Assembly (NCBI GenBank): GCA_017307785.1
Contig: JAFKGI010000056.1
Location: 1 to 46,635, forward strand
Source: Vulcanimicrobiota bacterium
GTDB lineage: Bacteria > Vulcanimicrobiota > Xenobia > Xenobiales > JADMJV01
Length of the DNA stretch: 46,635 nt
Reading direction: 5' to 3'
A model generated the notes under the pieces. The model saw only the letters and a program-made list of their open reading frames with translations, was not told the origin of the DNA and made no database searches. Below, piece by piece: positions 9,301 through 17,069 of this stretch; position 1 is the first letter of the stretch; each line of letters starts with the position of its first letter. A program made the position numbers and the translations under genes.

Positions 9301-12300
9301 GCGGCCGGCGGCACCTACCAGCTGGAAGCCTACATTCAGGACGAGGACAATCGCTCCAATCGCAGCCAGCTGACGCTCTGGGTGGCGGGAGGCAAACAGC
9401 CGCCGGCCACTCGAGTGGACCAGGAACAATTGACGCTGGTGCCCGGACAGCGCGAGTACCAGCCCGGCGACACCGCCGAAGTGCTGGTGCAGGCGCCCTT
9501 CGCGCCCGCCGAACTGATCGTCACCACCCGGCGCAACGGCCTGGCCAGCGTGGAGCGGCTCCACGCGCAGGACGGGAGCGCTCAGCTCAAGATCCCGCTC
9601 GAGGAAATCAACATTCCCGGTCTACAGGTGCAGGTGGACGCGGTGGGCAGCCAGACTCGCGAGGAGGGCGGCACCCGTCCGGCTTATGCCAGCGGCACTC
9701 TGCAGCTGGCCGTCTCCAGCGCTTCGCGCAAGCTGAACGTAGCCGTGACGCCTGCCCAGGACAAACTGCAACCGGGAGGCTCGACCGAGCTGCGCCTGGA
9801 GCTCCAGGACGACCACCAGAAGCCGGTCCAGGGCGAGGTGACGGTACTGGTGGTGGACGAGTCGGTGCTGGCCCTTTCCGGCTACGATCCGGCCGATCCG
9901 CTGGCCAGTTTCTGCCCCACCGCTGACCCCGGCGTCAGCGACAGCCACTCGCGACGCTGGCTGCTGTTGCAGCAAAACCAAAACCTGATAATTGCGGGCC
10001 ACAACCACAAGTCGTTCCAGAAGACCAGCGAATCCTACAACAAAGCGCCGGGAGCAGTCGGCGGAGCCGTGCCGCTGGCCGATGCGCCCGCTCCCGCGGC
10101 GGCTCCCGCTCCGATGGCTCAGTCCGAAGAGCTCTCCATGCCCAAAGGCTCCCTGGCGGAGAGCAAGGACAAAGCCCGGGAATTGGCCGCCCCGCCGCCT
10201 CCGGCCAACTTCAAGGTGCGTACCAACTTCGACGCTCTGGCTCTGTTTGCACCTACGGTAGCGACCGATGCTCAAGGCAAGGCCAAAGTCACCGTCAAGC
10301 TGCCCGACAACCTGACCCGCTATCGCGTCATCGCCCTGGCCTCGGCCGGGGTCAAGCAGTTCGGCAAAGGCGAAAGCAGTCTGGTGGCTCGCCAGCCGCT
10401 GCAGGTGCGGCCTTCCTTACCCCGCTTCCTGAACTTCGGCGATCACTGCCAGTTGCCGGTGATGGTGCAAAATCAGAGCGACGAGAAGATGCAGGTAGCC
10501 CTGGTCTGTCGAGCCGGCAACGCCCTGGTGGGCGAAGCCAAAGGTAAGGCCGCCGGCTATAAATTCGAGGTGGCTGCCAATGACCGCCTCGAATGTCAAA
10601 TCCCCTGTGACACCGAGAGCGCGGGCACAGCCCGCTTCCAGTTCGGGGCGGCCGCCAGCGGCGCCAGCGATGCAGCCGAAGTCTCGTTTCCGGTGTGGAC
10701 CCCGGCCACCACCGAAGCCTTCGCCACCTACGGCATCGTAGACGAGGGCGCGGTGCAGCAGGCGGTGGAAAAACCGGCCAACGTCTGGCCCCAATTCGGA
10801 GGCCTGAGCGTCACCACCACCTCGACCGCTCTCTCAGAGCTAACCGACGCTTTCATCTACCTGGCGGAATACCCGTATGGCTGCACCGAGCAGGTGGCCT
10901 CGCGCATGCTGGCGGCCGCCGCCCTCAAGGACGTGCTGTCCGCTTTCAAGGCCCCCGGCATGGCCGACCCGGCGGAAATGAAGCGCGCCATGGCAGCCGA
11001 CCTGGATAAGCTGCGAGGCCTGCAGTGCGACGACGGCGGCTGGGACTATTGGGTGCGCAATCAGCCTTCCATTCCCTACTTGACCGTCCACATCGCTCAC
11101 GCCCTGGTGCGTTGCAAGCAAAAGGGCTTCCCTGTCGATGAAAGCATGCTGGACCGCGCCTTGCAGTATCTGGGAGTCATCGAGACCCACCTGCCCGGAG
11201 AATACGGACCCGAATGCCGCCGCAGCATCCGCGCCTATGCTCTCTACGTGCTCGACCTGGCCGGTCGCACCGACCAGGAAAAGGCCCGGGCGCTGCTTCA
11301 GGAGTCGAGCCTGAAAAGTCTGGAAGTCATGGGCTGGCTGCTGCCGACCCTGGCCAAGGACCCGGCCAGCCGCGGCCGAGTCGACGAAATCTTCCGCTAT
11401 CTGGACAACCACAGTACGCAAACGGCCTCCACCGCCCAGTTCAGCACCGGCTATGGCGACAACGGCTATCTGATCCTCTATTCAGATCGACGAGACGACG
11501 GCATTCTGCTGGAGTCGATGATCGCCACCCGCCCCAAACACCCGCTCATTCCCAAGCTGGTGCGGGGTCTGCTCGACCATCGCAGCGCCGGGCGCTGGGA
11601 AAACACGCAAGAGAACTGCTGGGTGCTGCTGGCCCTGGACCGCTATTTCCACCAGTATGAGTCGGTCACGCCCAACTTTGTGGCGCAACTCTGGCTGGGC
11701 CAGGCTTCGGCCGGACAACAAACCTTCCGCGGTCGCGACAAAGACGAAAAGCGCGTGACCATTCCCATCGACCAGCTCAAGGGAGAGCCCCTCACCCTGG
11801 CCAAAACCGGCCCCGGCCGACTTTACTATCGATTGGGCCTCAACTATTGCCCGCGCGACCTCAAGCAGGCGCCGGCCGACTACGGTTTCGCCGTGCAGCG
11901 CAGCTACGAAGCGGTGCGCGACAATCGCGACGTGCGCCGCGACGACCAGGGGGTCTGGCACATCAAGGCTGGTGCCGAGGTGCGCGTCAACCTGACCATG
12001 CAGGCGCCCGCGCGTCGCTATCACGTAGCCCTGGTCGACCCCTTGCCGGCCGGACTGGAAGCCGTCAATCCCAGCCTGCTGGGCGCTCGCCCCAGTGAGC
12101 CGCCGGCCAACCGTTCGGACGGCTGGTGGAGCCGCTACTGGTACCAACACGAGAACCTGCGAGACGAGCGCGTGGAGGCGTTCACCCAGCTACTCTGGGA
12201 AGGCGTCTACAATTACAGCTACGTGGCCCGGGCCACCACCCCGGGAACCTTCGTGGTTCCGCCCACCAAAGCCGAGGAGATGTATCACCCGGAGACTTTT

Positions 12301-12336
12301 GGGCGCAGCGGCTCCGACACGGTCATCGTCGAATAA
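6388..12336 (+). CDS. Alpha-2-macroglobulin lipoprotein with intact thioester
   Basis: A very large protein of 1982 residues, longer than the roughly 1650 of E. coli YfhM. A lipobox (LVGC, Cys14) marks a lipoprotein. A stack of beta-sandwich MG domains runs over the first 1100 residues. The segment at about 1150-1260, rich in Ala, Pro and Lys, is at the expected place of the bait region, followed by the conserved pattern ALFAPTVATDAQGKAKV. The thioester motif GCTEQ is intact at 1498-1502 in the alpha/alpha-toroid, so trapped proteases could be bound covalently. These proteins guard the periplasm against proteases once the peptidoglycan is breached. The usual neighbour pbpC is not in this window. 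A Shine-Dalgarno-like AGGGGG precedes the ATG. Confidence 0.95.
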   Translation: MRIVLFILILLVGCGQMPPTAPRPKIKAAAQQSEEGLRFRLTPGADPSKIETNKKAHPVPLSSSELEAMLKALPPLQGDGKDAKAFALREGSQPPPRTARTLEQPFPPASTQGAPPKVAGKRLEVLNVAPRGAVEMAPHLTVTFNQAMVALTTVEQLDGKEVPVKLTPAVEGKWRWLGTQTLMFVPKVRFPMATSYTVEIPAGIKSGDGKSLAAARRETFETPPPRLEASQPDGDGLALEPLIYLRFDQDMDTKALVGKLRLTCSQGQPPKLRMATRAEILADDSINALIQDQSDKRWLVLKAEKPLQAGTSYTVEVPAGTASAEGPLTTKSPQTFSFSTYDPLSVVWKTDDASPLDPWNIQFNNALQADKFDPSWVKVSPEVADFKVRCDGRGLTMTGRPRGQTKYEVTLSPECIDQFGQRLGKSESFTIAVGKAEPSFQPPGQTMLVLDPKGPRSLPMKVVNYDKLRVRLWKVEPSDWKAFQEYQQQTYSNLKEKHPPPGQSVLDQVIDTKAPTDQETEVPVDLTAALQNGLGHVVVQVEVEPPPKEEWRRQVYLGWIQSTQIGLDALVDNQEMVAWANDLQTGQALSGVEFQLNDKQASSDAEGLARLPLPDLTAAQLLARKGSDVAFLAPGDYYGGGWNRHQPSDTTLWHVLDDRHLYKPGESVHIKGWARHLQYGPKGDLQATTNKKVTYKLSDPVGNEVLKGEANVGALGGFDFHFQLPKTVNLGTCSLTLAGDQEGSSQLGIQVQEFRRPEFEVSAEASPATSQVGSSATVTANASYFSGGPLANAQVDWSVSSTPTSFSPPGWDEFTFGTWTPWWPMRSWWSEGSVSSVPGNQTTQADRTDSKGKAHLKVDFLSVDPPQPHTLNAQATVQDLNRQSWTTSTSVLVHPANLYVGLKSSRTFVEAGQPLDVEVVVTDLQGKSVAHHPVLLKAYRLEWENGETKHVDEVELQVTSGSQAVKASVPTAAGGTYQLEAYIQDEDNRSNRSQLTLWVAGGKQPPATRVDQEQLTLVPGQREYQPGDTAEVLVQAPFAPAELIVTTRRNGLASVERLHAQDGSAQLKIPLEEINIPGLQVQVDAVGSQTREEGGTRPAYASGTLQLAVSSASRKLNVAVTPAQDKLQPGGSTELRLELQDDHQKPVQGEVTVLVVDESVLALSGYDPADPLASFCPTADPGVSDSHSRRWLLLQQNQNLIIAGHNHKSFQKTSESYNKAPGAVGGAVPLADAPAPAAAPAPMAQSEELSMPKGSLAESKDKARELAAPPPPANFKVRTNFDALALFAPTVATDAQGKAKVTVKLPDNLTRYRVIALASAGVKQFGKGESSLVARQPLQVRPSLPRFLNFGDHCQLPVMVQNQSDEKMQVALVCRAGNALVGEAKGKAAGYKFEVAANDRLECQIPCDTESAGTARFQFGAAASGASDAAEVSFPVWTPATTEAFATYGIVDEGAVQQAVEKPANVWPQFGGLSVTTTSTALSELTDAFIYLAEYPYGCTEQVASRMLAAAALKDVLSAFKAPGMADPAEMKRAMAADLDKLRGLQCDDGGWDYWVRNQPSIPYLTVHIAHALVRCKQKGFPVDESMLDRALQYLGVIETHLPGEYGPECRRSIRAYALYVLDLAGRTDQEKARALLQESSLKSLEVMGWLLPTLAKDPASRGRVDEIFRYLDNHSTQTASTAQFSTGYGDNGYLILYSDRRDDGILLESMIATRPKHPLIPKLVRGLLDHRSAGRWENTQENCWVLLALDRYFHQYESVTPNFVAQLWLGQASAGQQTFRGRDKDEKRVTIPIDQLKGEPLTLAKTGPGRLYYRLGLNYCPRDLKQAPADYGFAVQRSYEAVRDNRDVRRDDQGVWHIKAGAEVRVNLTMQAPARRYHVALVDPLPAGLEAVNPSLLGARPSEPPANRSDGWWSRYWYQHENLRDERVEAFTQLLWEGVYNYSYVARATTPGTFVVPPTKAEEMYHPETFGRSGSDTVIVE

Positions 12337-12400
12337 GCTTTCTTTCAGAACCGATTGTTAAGCTGGTCTAACAAACACAGAGTACAGGCCGGAGCGACAA

Positions 12401-13792
12401 GTGAAAATCCTGAGGGCGAATTCCGCCACGCCTCCTAACCTCCCCAAGCCTCCGGGCCCGGTGGTGGTCGAGGAGCAACTGGGCAAAGAGACCATTACCT
12501 ATCAACGGGATGACCAGGGGAAAGTGACCGGTTCCCAGGACGGTGAACCGGTGCCGAACTGGCTGGAACGCGCCAAAGCGCGCACCTGGAGTTCGCTGGT
12601 GCCCGACAATCTGCCTAACAGCGTCAGCGCCGATTACGTGTCGACCCGCAAGTGGCAGCTCACCCGTGATTTCTTTGGCACCTTCGCGGCCACCTCATCG
12701 CTGGCCGCGGTCACCACCGCGGTAGGCCCCGCCAACACGGCTTTGCTGGCCATTGGCATCGCCAGTCTGAATCTGGCCAACGTCACCTGGATGAAGCAGC
12801 GTCTACCCCAGATCACCCAGTTTGCCTCCACCGGCCTGGCCACGGTGGCCGAGCGCAATCCCAAACCCTGGATGCTGGCCGCCGATTTAACTCTGCAGGT
12901 GAGCATGATTTTGGAGGCCGCCACTCCCTTGCTCCCGGTCAAAAGCTATTACCCACTGTTGACCGGTCTGGCCATGGCCCAGGCAGTAGGCACGGTCGGT
13001 CTCAACTCGGCCAGCGCCAGCATGGCGCCGCGCCAGGCCCGCCTCAACAACCTGGGCGAAGTCAGCACCAAGAACTCCAACCAGTCCACCCTGGTCTCCA
13101 TCGCGGGAGCGACCGCCGGTCTGGCCGCGGTCGGAGCGCTGACCGGCCCTCTGGGCTTTGGTCACGCCGCGCTGGTGGTGAGTACTATCGGGGCCCTGGC
13201 GGGAACCTACGCAAAGATACGCAAGCATCAAGCGCTGGAATACGACCCGATCAACGAGCAGGCTTTGCGCCGCATCATCGATCGTGGAGCGGTAGGACCC
13301 GAGCACAGCCAGCTCAAGTCCCTGCTCGCTCTGGCCAGCAAGGAACGTCTGACCGTGGGCGACCGCCCCCGCCCCTTACTTCAGGATCCCAACTTCCCGG
13401 CGCTGCGCCAACTCTTCGCCGAGCGCCCCTATATGCTGTGCGTACATCAGGACGCGCCTTACATCGTGATGAAAGACGAAACTCAAGGCAAGGACGAAAT
13501 TGCTCAGGCTTCCGCTCCCCTACCGACCAACGCCTCCTACCCAGAACGCATGGCTCAGGTTCAGGCCGCCTATCACGCTATTGTGCTGGAAAAGTTCCTG
13601 GCTACTCCGGACTATCGCCAGCTGGTGCAAGAGAAAGGCCAGTCGGCGGCCGATCTGGAGGCCATCCGCCGAACCCTGCACGACACGCCCTCAGACATGC
13701 ACAAGTTTCTCAAGGACATGCAAGAGTTGGGCTGGAGCGTCGATATGGTGCGCTTCCGCGGCGACGCCAGGCCGGTCAAGATTCACGGTTGA
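12401..13792 (+). CDS. RUS family (DUF647) protein, full length
   Basis: A 463-residue protein with a Pro-rich flexible N-terminus (1-60). Residues about 65-290 match the ROOT UV-B SENSITIVE (DUF647) core known mainly from plants, animals and fungi: LPNSVSADYVSTRKWQ at the beginning, several hydrophobic helices, and QARLNNLGEVSTKNSNQ (212-228), the counterpart of the eukaryotic QARRNNMADVSAKD signature. The C-terminal FLKDMQELGWSVD resembles the family's closing helix, so the match is full length. Eukaryotic members are linked to vitamin B6 homeostasis and early seedling development; the biochemical role is not established. The GTG start has GGAG 6 bases upstream. The hydrophobic segments suggest membrane association. 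It is convergent with the next gene, with a 10-base overlap. Confidence 0.8.
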   Translation: MKILRANSATPPNLPKPPGPVVVEEQLGKETITYQRDDQGKVTGSQDGEPVPNWLERAKARTWSSLVPDNLPNSVSADYVSTRKWQLTRDFFGTFAATSSLAAVTTAVGPANTALLAIGIASLNLANVTWMKQRLPQITQFASTGLATVAERNPKPWMLAADLTLQVSMILEAATPLLPVKSYYPLLTGLAMAQAVGTVGLNSASASMAPRQARLNNLGEVSTKNSNQSTLVSIAGATAGLAAVGALTGPLGFGHAALVVSTIGALAGTYAKIRKHQALEYDPINEQALRRIIDRGAVGPEHSQLKSLLALASKERLTVGDRPRPLLQDPNFPALRQLFAERPYMLCVHQDAPYIVMKDETQGKDEIAQASAPLPTNASYPERMAQVQAAYHAIVLEKFLATPDYRQLVQEKGQSAADLEAIRRTLHDTPSDMHKFLKDMQELGWSVDMVRFRGDARPVKIHG

Positions 13793-15162
13793 TAGTCGTC
13801 GCTGAGCGGCATTCCCAGGAGCCTGGCGTAGTTGCGTAGCGCGGAGAGCGTCTTCATTTGTTCGATGGCGCTCAGATTCGAGTTCTCCAGGTAGCCCTGG
13901 GCCACCACCCCGCAGCCGTCCTTGCCGGGCGTCTGCAGACGAACCGGTCCGGATTCCGGAGTGACCCTGAGGTGAGGGCCGACTCGCTCCAGCCAGCCTG
14001 GATCGCTGACCCGGCCCAGCATGAGAGCTCCCGCTTGCTCCGCGCGACCGTCCCCGTTCAGGGCTGTGCCCATGATCGTTCCATCCGCTTTGACCTCGAT
14101 ATTGCTCATGTCGGCGCGGATTCGCACCCGACCATCCGTGCCCATCAGAGCAAGACCATCCTGGCTGACAAGCTGCCCGTCCCGATCCATCGAAAAATTA
14201 CCGGAACGAGTCAGCAGACCGCCCTCTAAAACAAAATACCCCTCTCCCTCGATAGCCAGGTTGTAAGGGTCTTTGGTCTCCCTCAGAGTCCCCTGATTCA
14301 CGCGGAGTCGGAATCCCCTCTGATCCCGAACCAGCACGTCACTGGCGCGAAAACCCGGATCCGACTGATGCTTCAAATTCGCCATGCTGGCCGCGCAGCG
14401 AGCGTCGTGTTGGGCGATGACTCGGAGCAGGTCTCGGCGAGCCGGCCCCGGTTTGGGGGTGGCCTGAGAACCGGCCAGCCCCGCGTAAGCGAAAAGCGCG
14501 GCGCAGGTCTTTTGTTGTTCCAGAGCGCTGCCGTTAGAGAGCTCCAGCTGACCCGACAGAACTCGGGCCGTGCACGCCAACACCGGGCCGGAGGCGTTGT
14601 TGGGGGTCAGTTCCGCGCCTGCCTGCCGCAGCCACTCGGGGTGGGCCACCAGGCCGACCGCCAGCCGGCCTCCCTCTTGAGGCCGACCGTCCCCGTCGGG
14701 GTCGGTCCAGCTGAGATTTCCGCGCGAATCGATTTGCAGGTAGATCGCATTCTGCGGCACGCCAATTTCCTGAAGCTGCGGCGAATTCGGCGCATAGCCC
14801 AACAGACGCCCCCCCTCGGAGGTGCACAGCCTGCCCCCGCGCAGACGAAAAGCGGCCGAGCGAACCAGCCTTCCCCGGCTCAAGCGAAAGTAGCCCGGTC
14901 CATCCAAGGCCAGGTCGAGAGCAACACCTGTCTCCACCCGTGGCCCCACTCCGGTCTTCAGCGGAATGCTCGCGCCGCTTTTGCCGGCCAACCAGGCAAA
15001 GAGATCGAAGGCACGGTAGCCTACAGCATATTGATTCTCGAGATTGCTCAGGCAAGCGCGATAGACGGCCGGTTCTTTTTGACAGGCACGATTGATTTCG
15101 TCACTCACCAGCGCCTGGGCGGGCAAGGTCCACAGCAACAGTAAAATCCACAAAGTCTTCAT
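13783..15162 (-). CDS. Sec-exported tandem FlgF/FlgG-like (rod/hook-type) protein
   Basis: A 459-residue protein with a clear signal peptide (MKTLWILLLLWTLPAQALVS) and two homologous modules (about 34-231 and 254-451). Each has the landmarks of flagellar distal-rod proteins: a helix ending in a degenerate NxxTPGF motif (NQYAVGYRA, SDPGFRASD), the G(D/E)GYF strand (GPGYFRL 88-94, GEGYFVL 306-312), the TRSGNFSMDRDG region (319-329, module 2), and the closing LE-SN-E helix (LELSNGSALEQ, LENSNLSAIEQ). Each also has a DGDGR/NGDGR loop that may bind calcium. True FlgF/FlgG are exported by the flagellar type III system without a cleaved signal, so this is a divergent, Sec-targeted relative. TATAGT lies 7 bases before the ATG. 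Function unknown. Confidence 0.75.
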   Translation of the reverse strand: MKTLWILLLLWTLPAQALVSDEINRACQKEPAVYRACLSNLENQYAVGYRAFDLFAWLAGKSGASIPLKTGVGPRVETGVALDLALDGPGYFRLSRGRLVRSAAFRLRGGRLCTSEGGRLLGYAPNSPQLQEIGVPQNAIYLQIDSRGNLSWTDPDGDGRPQEGGRLAVGLVAHPEWLRQAGAELTPNNASGPVLACTARVLSGQLELSNGSALEQQKTCAALFAYAGLAGSQATPKPGPARRDLLRVIAQHDARCAASMANLKHQSDPGFRASDVLVRDQRGFRLRVNQGTLRETKDPYNLAIEGEGYFVLEGGLLTRSGNFSMDRDGQLVSQDGLALMGTDGRVRIRADMSNIEVKADGTIMGTALNGDGRAEQAGALMLGRVSDPGWLERVGPHLRVTPESGPVRLQTPGKDGCGVVAQGYLENSNLSAIEQMKTLSALRNYARLLGMPLSDDYQP

Positions 15163-15169
15163 AGATTCG

Positions 15170-15175
15170 ACTATA
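15170..15175 (-). promoter_or_regulatory. TANNNT -10 element of the tandem rod-like gene
   Basis: Minus-strand TATAGT is followed by 7 bases and the ATG. No Shine-Dalgarno sequence is present, which agrees with a leaderless or near-leaderless transcript. Confidence 0.45.
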
Positions 15176-15287
15176 GGCTCGCCCTTTGAAGGAGCTGCCC
15201 GGAGAAGTTTGCCGTTCCGTGAACTTGGGCGACGCAAAGAAGGGGTATCTTCGGGGTAGAGGTCTGGAAATGGCCGGCCAACTGGCC

Positions 15288-15293
15288 TAAGAT
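15288..15293 (+). promoter_or_regulatory. TANNNT -10 element of the small membrane protein gene
   Basis: TAAGAT is followed by 6 bases and the ATG at 15300. No Shine-Dalgarno sequence and no good -35 is seen. Confidence 0.45.
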
Positions 15294-15299
15294 GCCCTT

Positions 15300-15638
15300 A
15301 TGAAACGCTGGAGCAATTTCCTCAAGAACTCGGATTTCGAGGCACGCTTTCGCCTGTTGGCCCTGATCGCATTCCCTCTCTGGGTGCTGAGCCTGCCCAT
15401 CTGCCGGTTTGCCATTGCCCCCTGGGTGGCGGGCCTGATCGCGCCTTTCTTCATGATGCGCCTCTTCGACCGCTATCCGCGCCTGCCGCTGCTGCTCATC
15501 GCGGGGGCTCTTCTCAGCTGCAAAGTCTTCTTCATGCTCGACCTCGGCGGCACCCAGTCTACACTGGTTTGTTGCTGGGCCTGGTTCTGTCTGGGCTTTG
15601 GGGGGGGATTCCAGTGGTGGTCGCTCTCGGAGGAGTAA
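15300..15638 (+). CDS. Small membrane protein, 112 aa
   Basis: A short basic N-terminus (MKRWSNFLKNSDFEARFR) is followed by about four hydrophobic stretches (roughly 19-36, 39-55, 62-78 and 88-103), consistent with a three- or four-pass inner-membrane protein. I do not recognise a family. The ATG has the TAAGAT element 6 bases upstream, which supports the start. It converges on the lectin gene with only two bases between the stop codons. Function unknown. Confidence 0.65.
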   Translation: MKRWSNFLKNSDFEARFRLLALIAFPLWVLSLPICRFAIAPWVAGLIAPFFMMRLFDRYPRLPLLLIAGALLSCKVFFMLDLGGTQSTLVCCWAWFCLGFGGGFQWWSLSEE

Positions 15639-15640
15639 GA

Positions 15641-16504
15641 TCAGCGGGGTCCGCGACCGCGGTCGAGCTTCAAGCCGGGAGTGGCTTTCCAGGCTCCCTC
15701 CGAGCCGCGCAGCGAACTCCAGCAGAAAGTCCAGTCGCTACCGCGCTGTAGCTCCACCACCAGGTCGCCGTCGTCCTGCAGGCGCAGCCGGTAGGCCCCG
15801 ACCATACCTTCGTAACTGGAATGCCAGAAACTACGGTCGTCCCCGTTCACGACTTCGAGCAAACCGGTGCGCCTCAGCTTCAAGCTACACCCGAGCTGGG
15901 CCGCCCCGGTCTCCCAATTGACCTCGGGCCTGTCACTCAGGGTTCGATAGACGACGCAGTTGCCGTCTCCCTGGACCATCAGCCGAAAGAGGCGATTGTC
16001 CGAGTCCAGATACTTGCCCGAGCCCAGACTCTCGCCGCTCTTGAGGAAATTGTCCGCTGCCGGCGGAGTGGGAGACGGAGTCGGAGTTTGCACCACGACT
16101 GGCGCCCGCAAACCCAGCTGGTCGTCCAGGGCGGTGAGCGCCTGGTCGGAACTGTTGACCGGTGTGCTCCAGGTCACCCTGAGTGGCAAGCCAGCGGCAT
16201 CCACTTCCAGCAAACACAACTGTGGCTGAGAGGGACGGCCCAGGCCCAGGGACTTGAGGGCCTTGGCATGCTCCGCCAGGGCCAGGTCGTAGACGCGGAA
16301 ATTTGGGTCGAGTTGCGCGCCCACGAAGTGGCCCTCGGCACGCTGACGCTTCAACCGATCTACCAGGCTTTTAAAGGTCTGCGCACCGCTCGTTTGAGTC
16401 GAATCCCAGATCACCAGCACCGAAGGAGGTGTTGCCGCCCAGCCGGCCATCCAGAGCAGACCGGTCAGGGTAAAGGCGGCGCAGGCTCTGGGGATTATCT
16501 TCAT
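15641..16504 (-). CDS. Secreted bulb-type (mannose-binding) lectin protein
   Basis: A 287-residue protein with a signal peptide (MKIIPRACAAFTLTGLLWMAGWA). Residues 27-135 form an unrecognised alpha/beta domain. A linker rich in Thr, Pro and Ser (TPTPSPTPP, about 140-148) joins it to a beta-prism II (B_lectin) domain. That domain has a complete sugar-site motif of the form QxDxNxVxY in QGDGNCVVY (178-186) and a second, altered copy QDDGDLVVE (243-251). Such domains bind mannose in plant lectins and some bacterial lectins. The sequence suggests a surface or released glycan-binding protein. The ATG is preceded closely by GGAG. It is convergent with the small membrane protein gene. Confidence 0.82.
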   Translation of the reverse strand: MKIIPRACAAFTLTGLLWMAGWAATPPSVLVIWDSTQTSGAQTFKSLVDRLKRQRAEGHFVGAQLDPNFRVYDLALAEHAKALKSLGLGRPSQPQLCLLEVDAAGLPLRVTWSTPVNSSDQALTALDDQLGLRAPVVVQTPTPSPTPPAADNFLKSGESLGSGKYLDSDNRLFRLMVQGDGNCVVYRTLSDRPEVNWETGAAQLGCSLKLRRTGLLEVVNGDDRSFWHSSYEGMVGAYRLRLQDDGDLVVELQRGSDWTFCWSSLRGSEGAWKATPGLKLDRGRGPR

Positions 16505-16538
16505 AACTCCAACCTTCGCCGTTGGAGGCGGGCTCCTC

Positions 16539-16967
16539 TCAGGGAGCTCCGCAGCAAGTGCACGCAGCCACCCCGCCGGCACGCTCCTGGTCGCAGTAGT
16601 CGCAGAATCGCATCGCGGGCAGAAACGCCTCGAAGAGATAAAGGGGCTGTCCCTGGCGACTCACCAACCGGCGGCACAGTCCGCGTTCGCAAAGACCCGC
16701 GGTGACGCGGTCGACCTCCTGGTGGCGATACTCGAGAGCCTCAAGCAGGCCGGCCTCGGTCAGCCAACCGTGGTGAGCGCGAGCGGCGGCCAGGACCCGT
16801 TCCTCGCGCTCCGACCAGTAGCGCTGGTGCCGGTAGTAGGCCGAGCCGACCTTGGTCCCCAAGGCCACCAGCTTGAGCCCGTTCTCCCAGGTCAACCAGG
16901 AGGGGGGAGGTTCCGGGGCGGGCTTCTTCAGCGCACGCGCCACCGCTTCTGGACGAAATCCCTGCAT
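16539..16967 (-). CDS. Small protein with helical core and C-terminal Cys cluster
   Basis: A 142-residue protein. Residues about 40-110 look like a winged-helix-type arrangement (VLAAARAHHGWLTEAGLLEALE then VTAGLCERGLCRRL, followed by LVSRQGQPLYLF as a possible wing). The C-terminus has CDYC and CTCC, a likely zinc ribbon or zinc knuckle. No signal peptide is present. The start is supported by TAGTCT 6 bases before the ATG. It lies 34 bases upstream of the lectin gene on the same strand, so they may form one unit. A regulatory role is possible but not shown. Confidence 0.7.
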   Translation of the reverse strand: MQGFRPEAVARALKKPAPEPPPSWLTWENGLKLVALGTKVGSAYYRHQRYWSEREERVLAAARAHHGWLTEAGLLEALEYRHQEVDRVTAGLCERGLCRRLVSRQGQPLYLFEAFLPAMRFCDYCDQERAGGVAACTCCGAP

Positions 16968-16973
16968 GAGACC

Positions 16974-16979
16974 AGACTA
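16974..16979 (-). promoter_or_regulatory. TANNNT -10 element of the Cys-cluster protein gene
   Basis: Minus-strand TAGTCT is followed by 6 bases and the ATG at 16967. No Shine-Dalgarno sequence is seen. Confidence 0.45.
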
Positions 16980-17069
16980 TCGTAAGCGGGCGGAAAGGTC
17001 TGTGAAGGGGGTCACGTCGGACTGGTAACAATTCGTTTACACCCTCAAACCTTGCGCAACGTTTAAATC

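Noticed and set aside
8817..9926. Plus-strand open frame of 369 codons inside the alpha-2-macroglobulin gene
   Set aside because: Shadow caused by high GC; composition is not protein-like.
12355..12374. Inverted repeat TTGTTA-N8-TAACAA after the alpha-2-macroglobulin gene
   Set aside because: Short AT-rich arms without a U-tract; could be an operator for the RUS gene, but too weak to claim.
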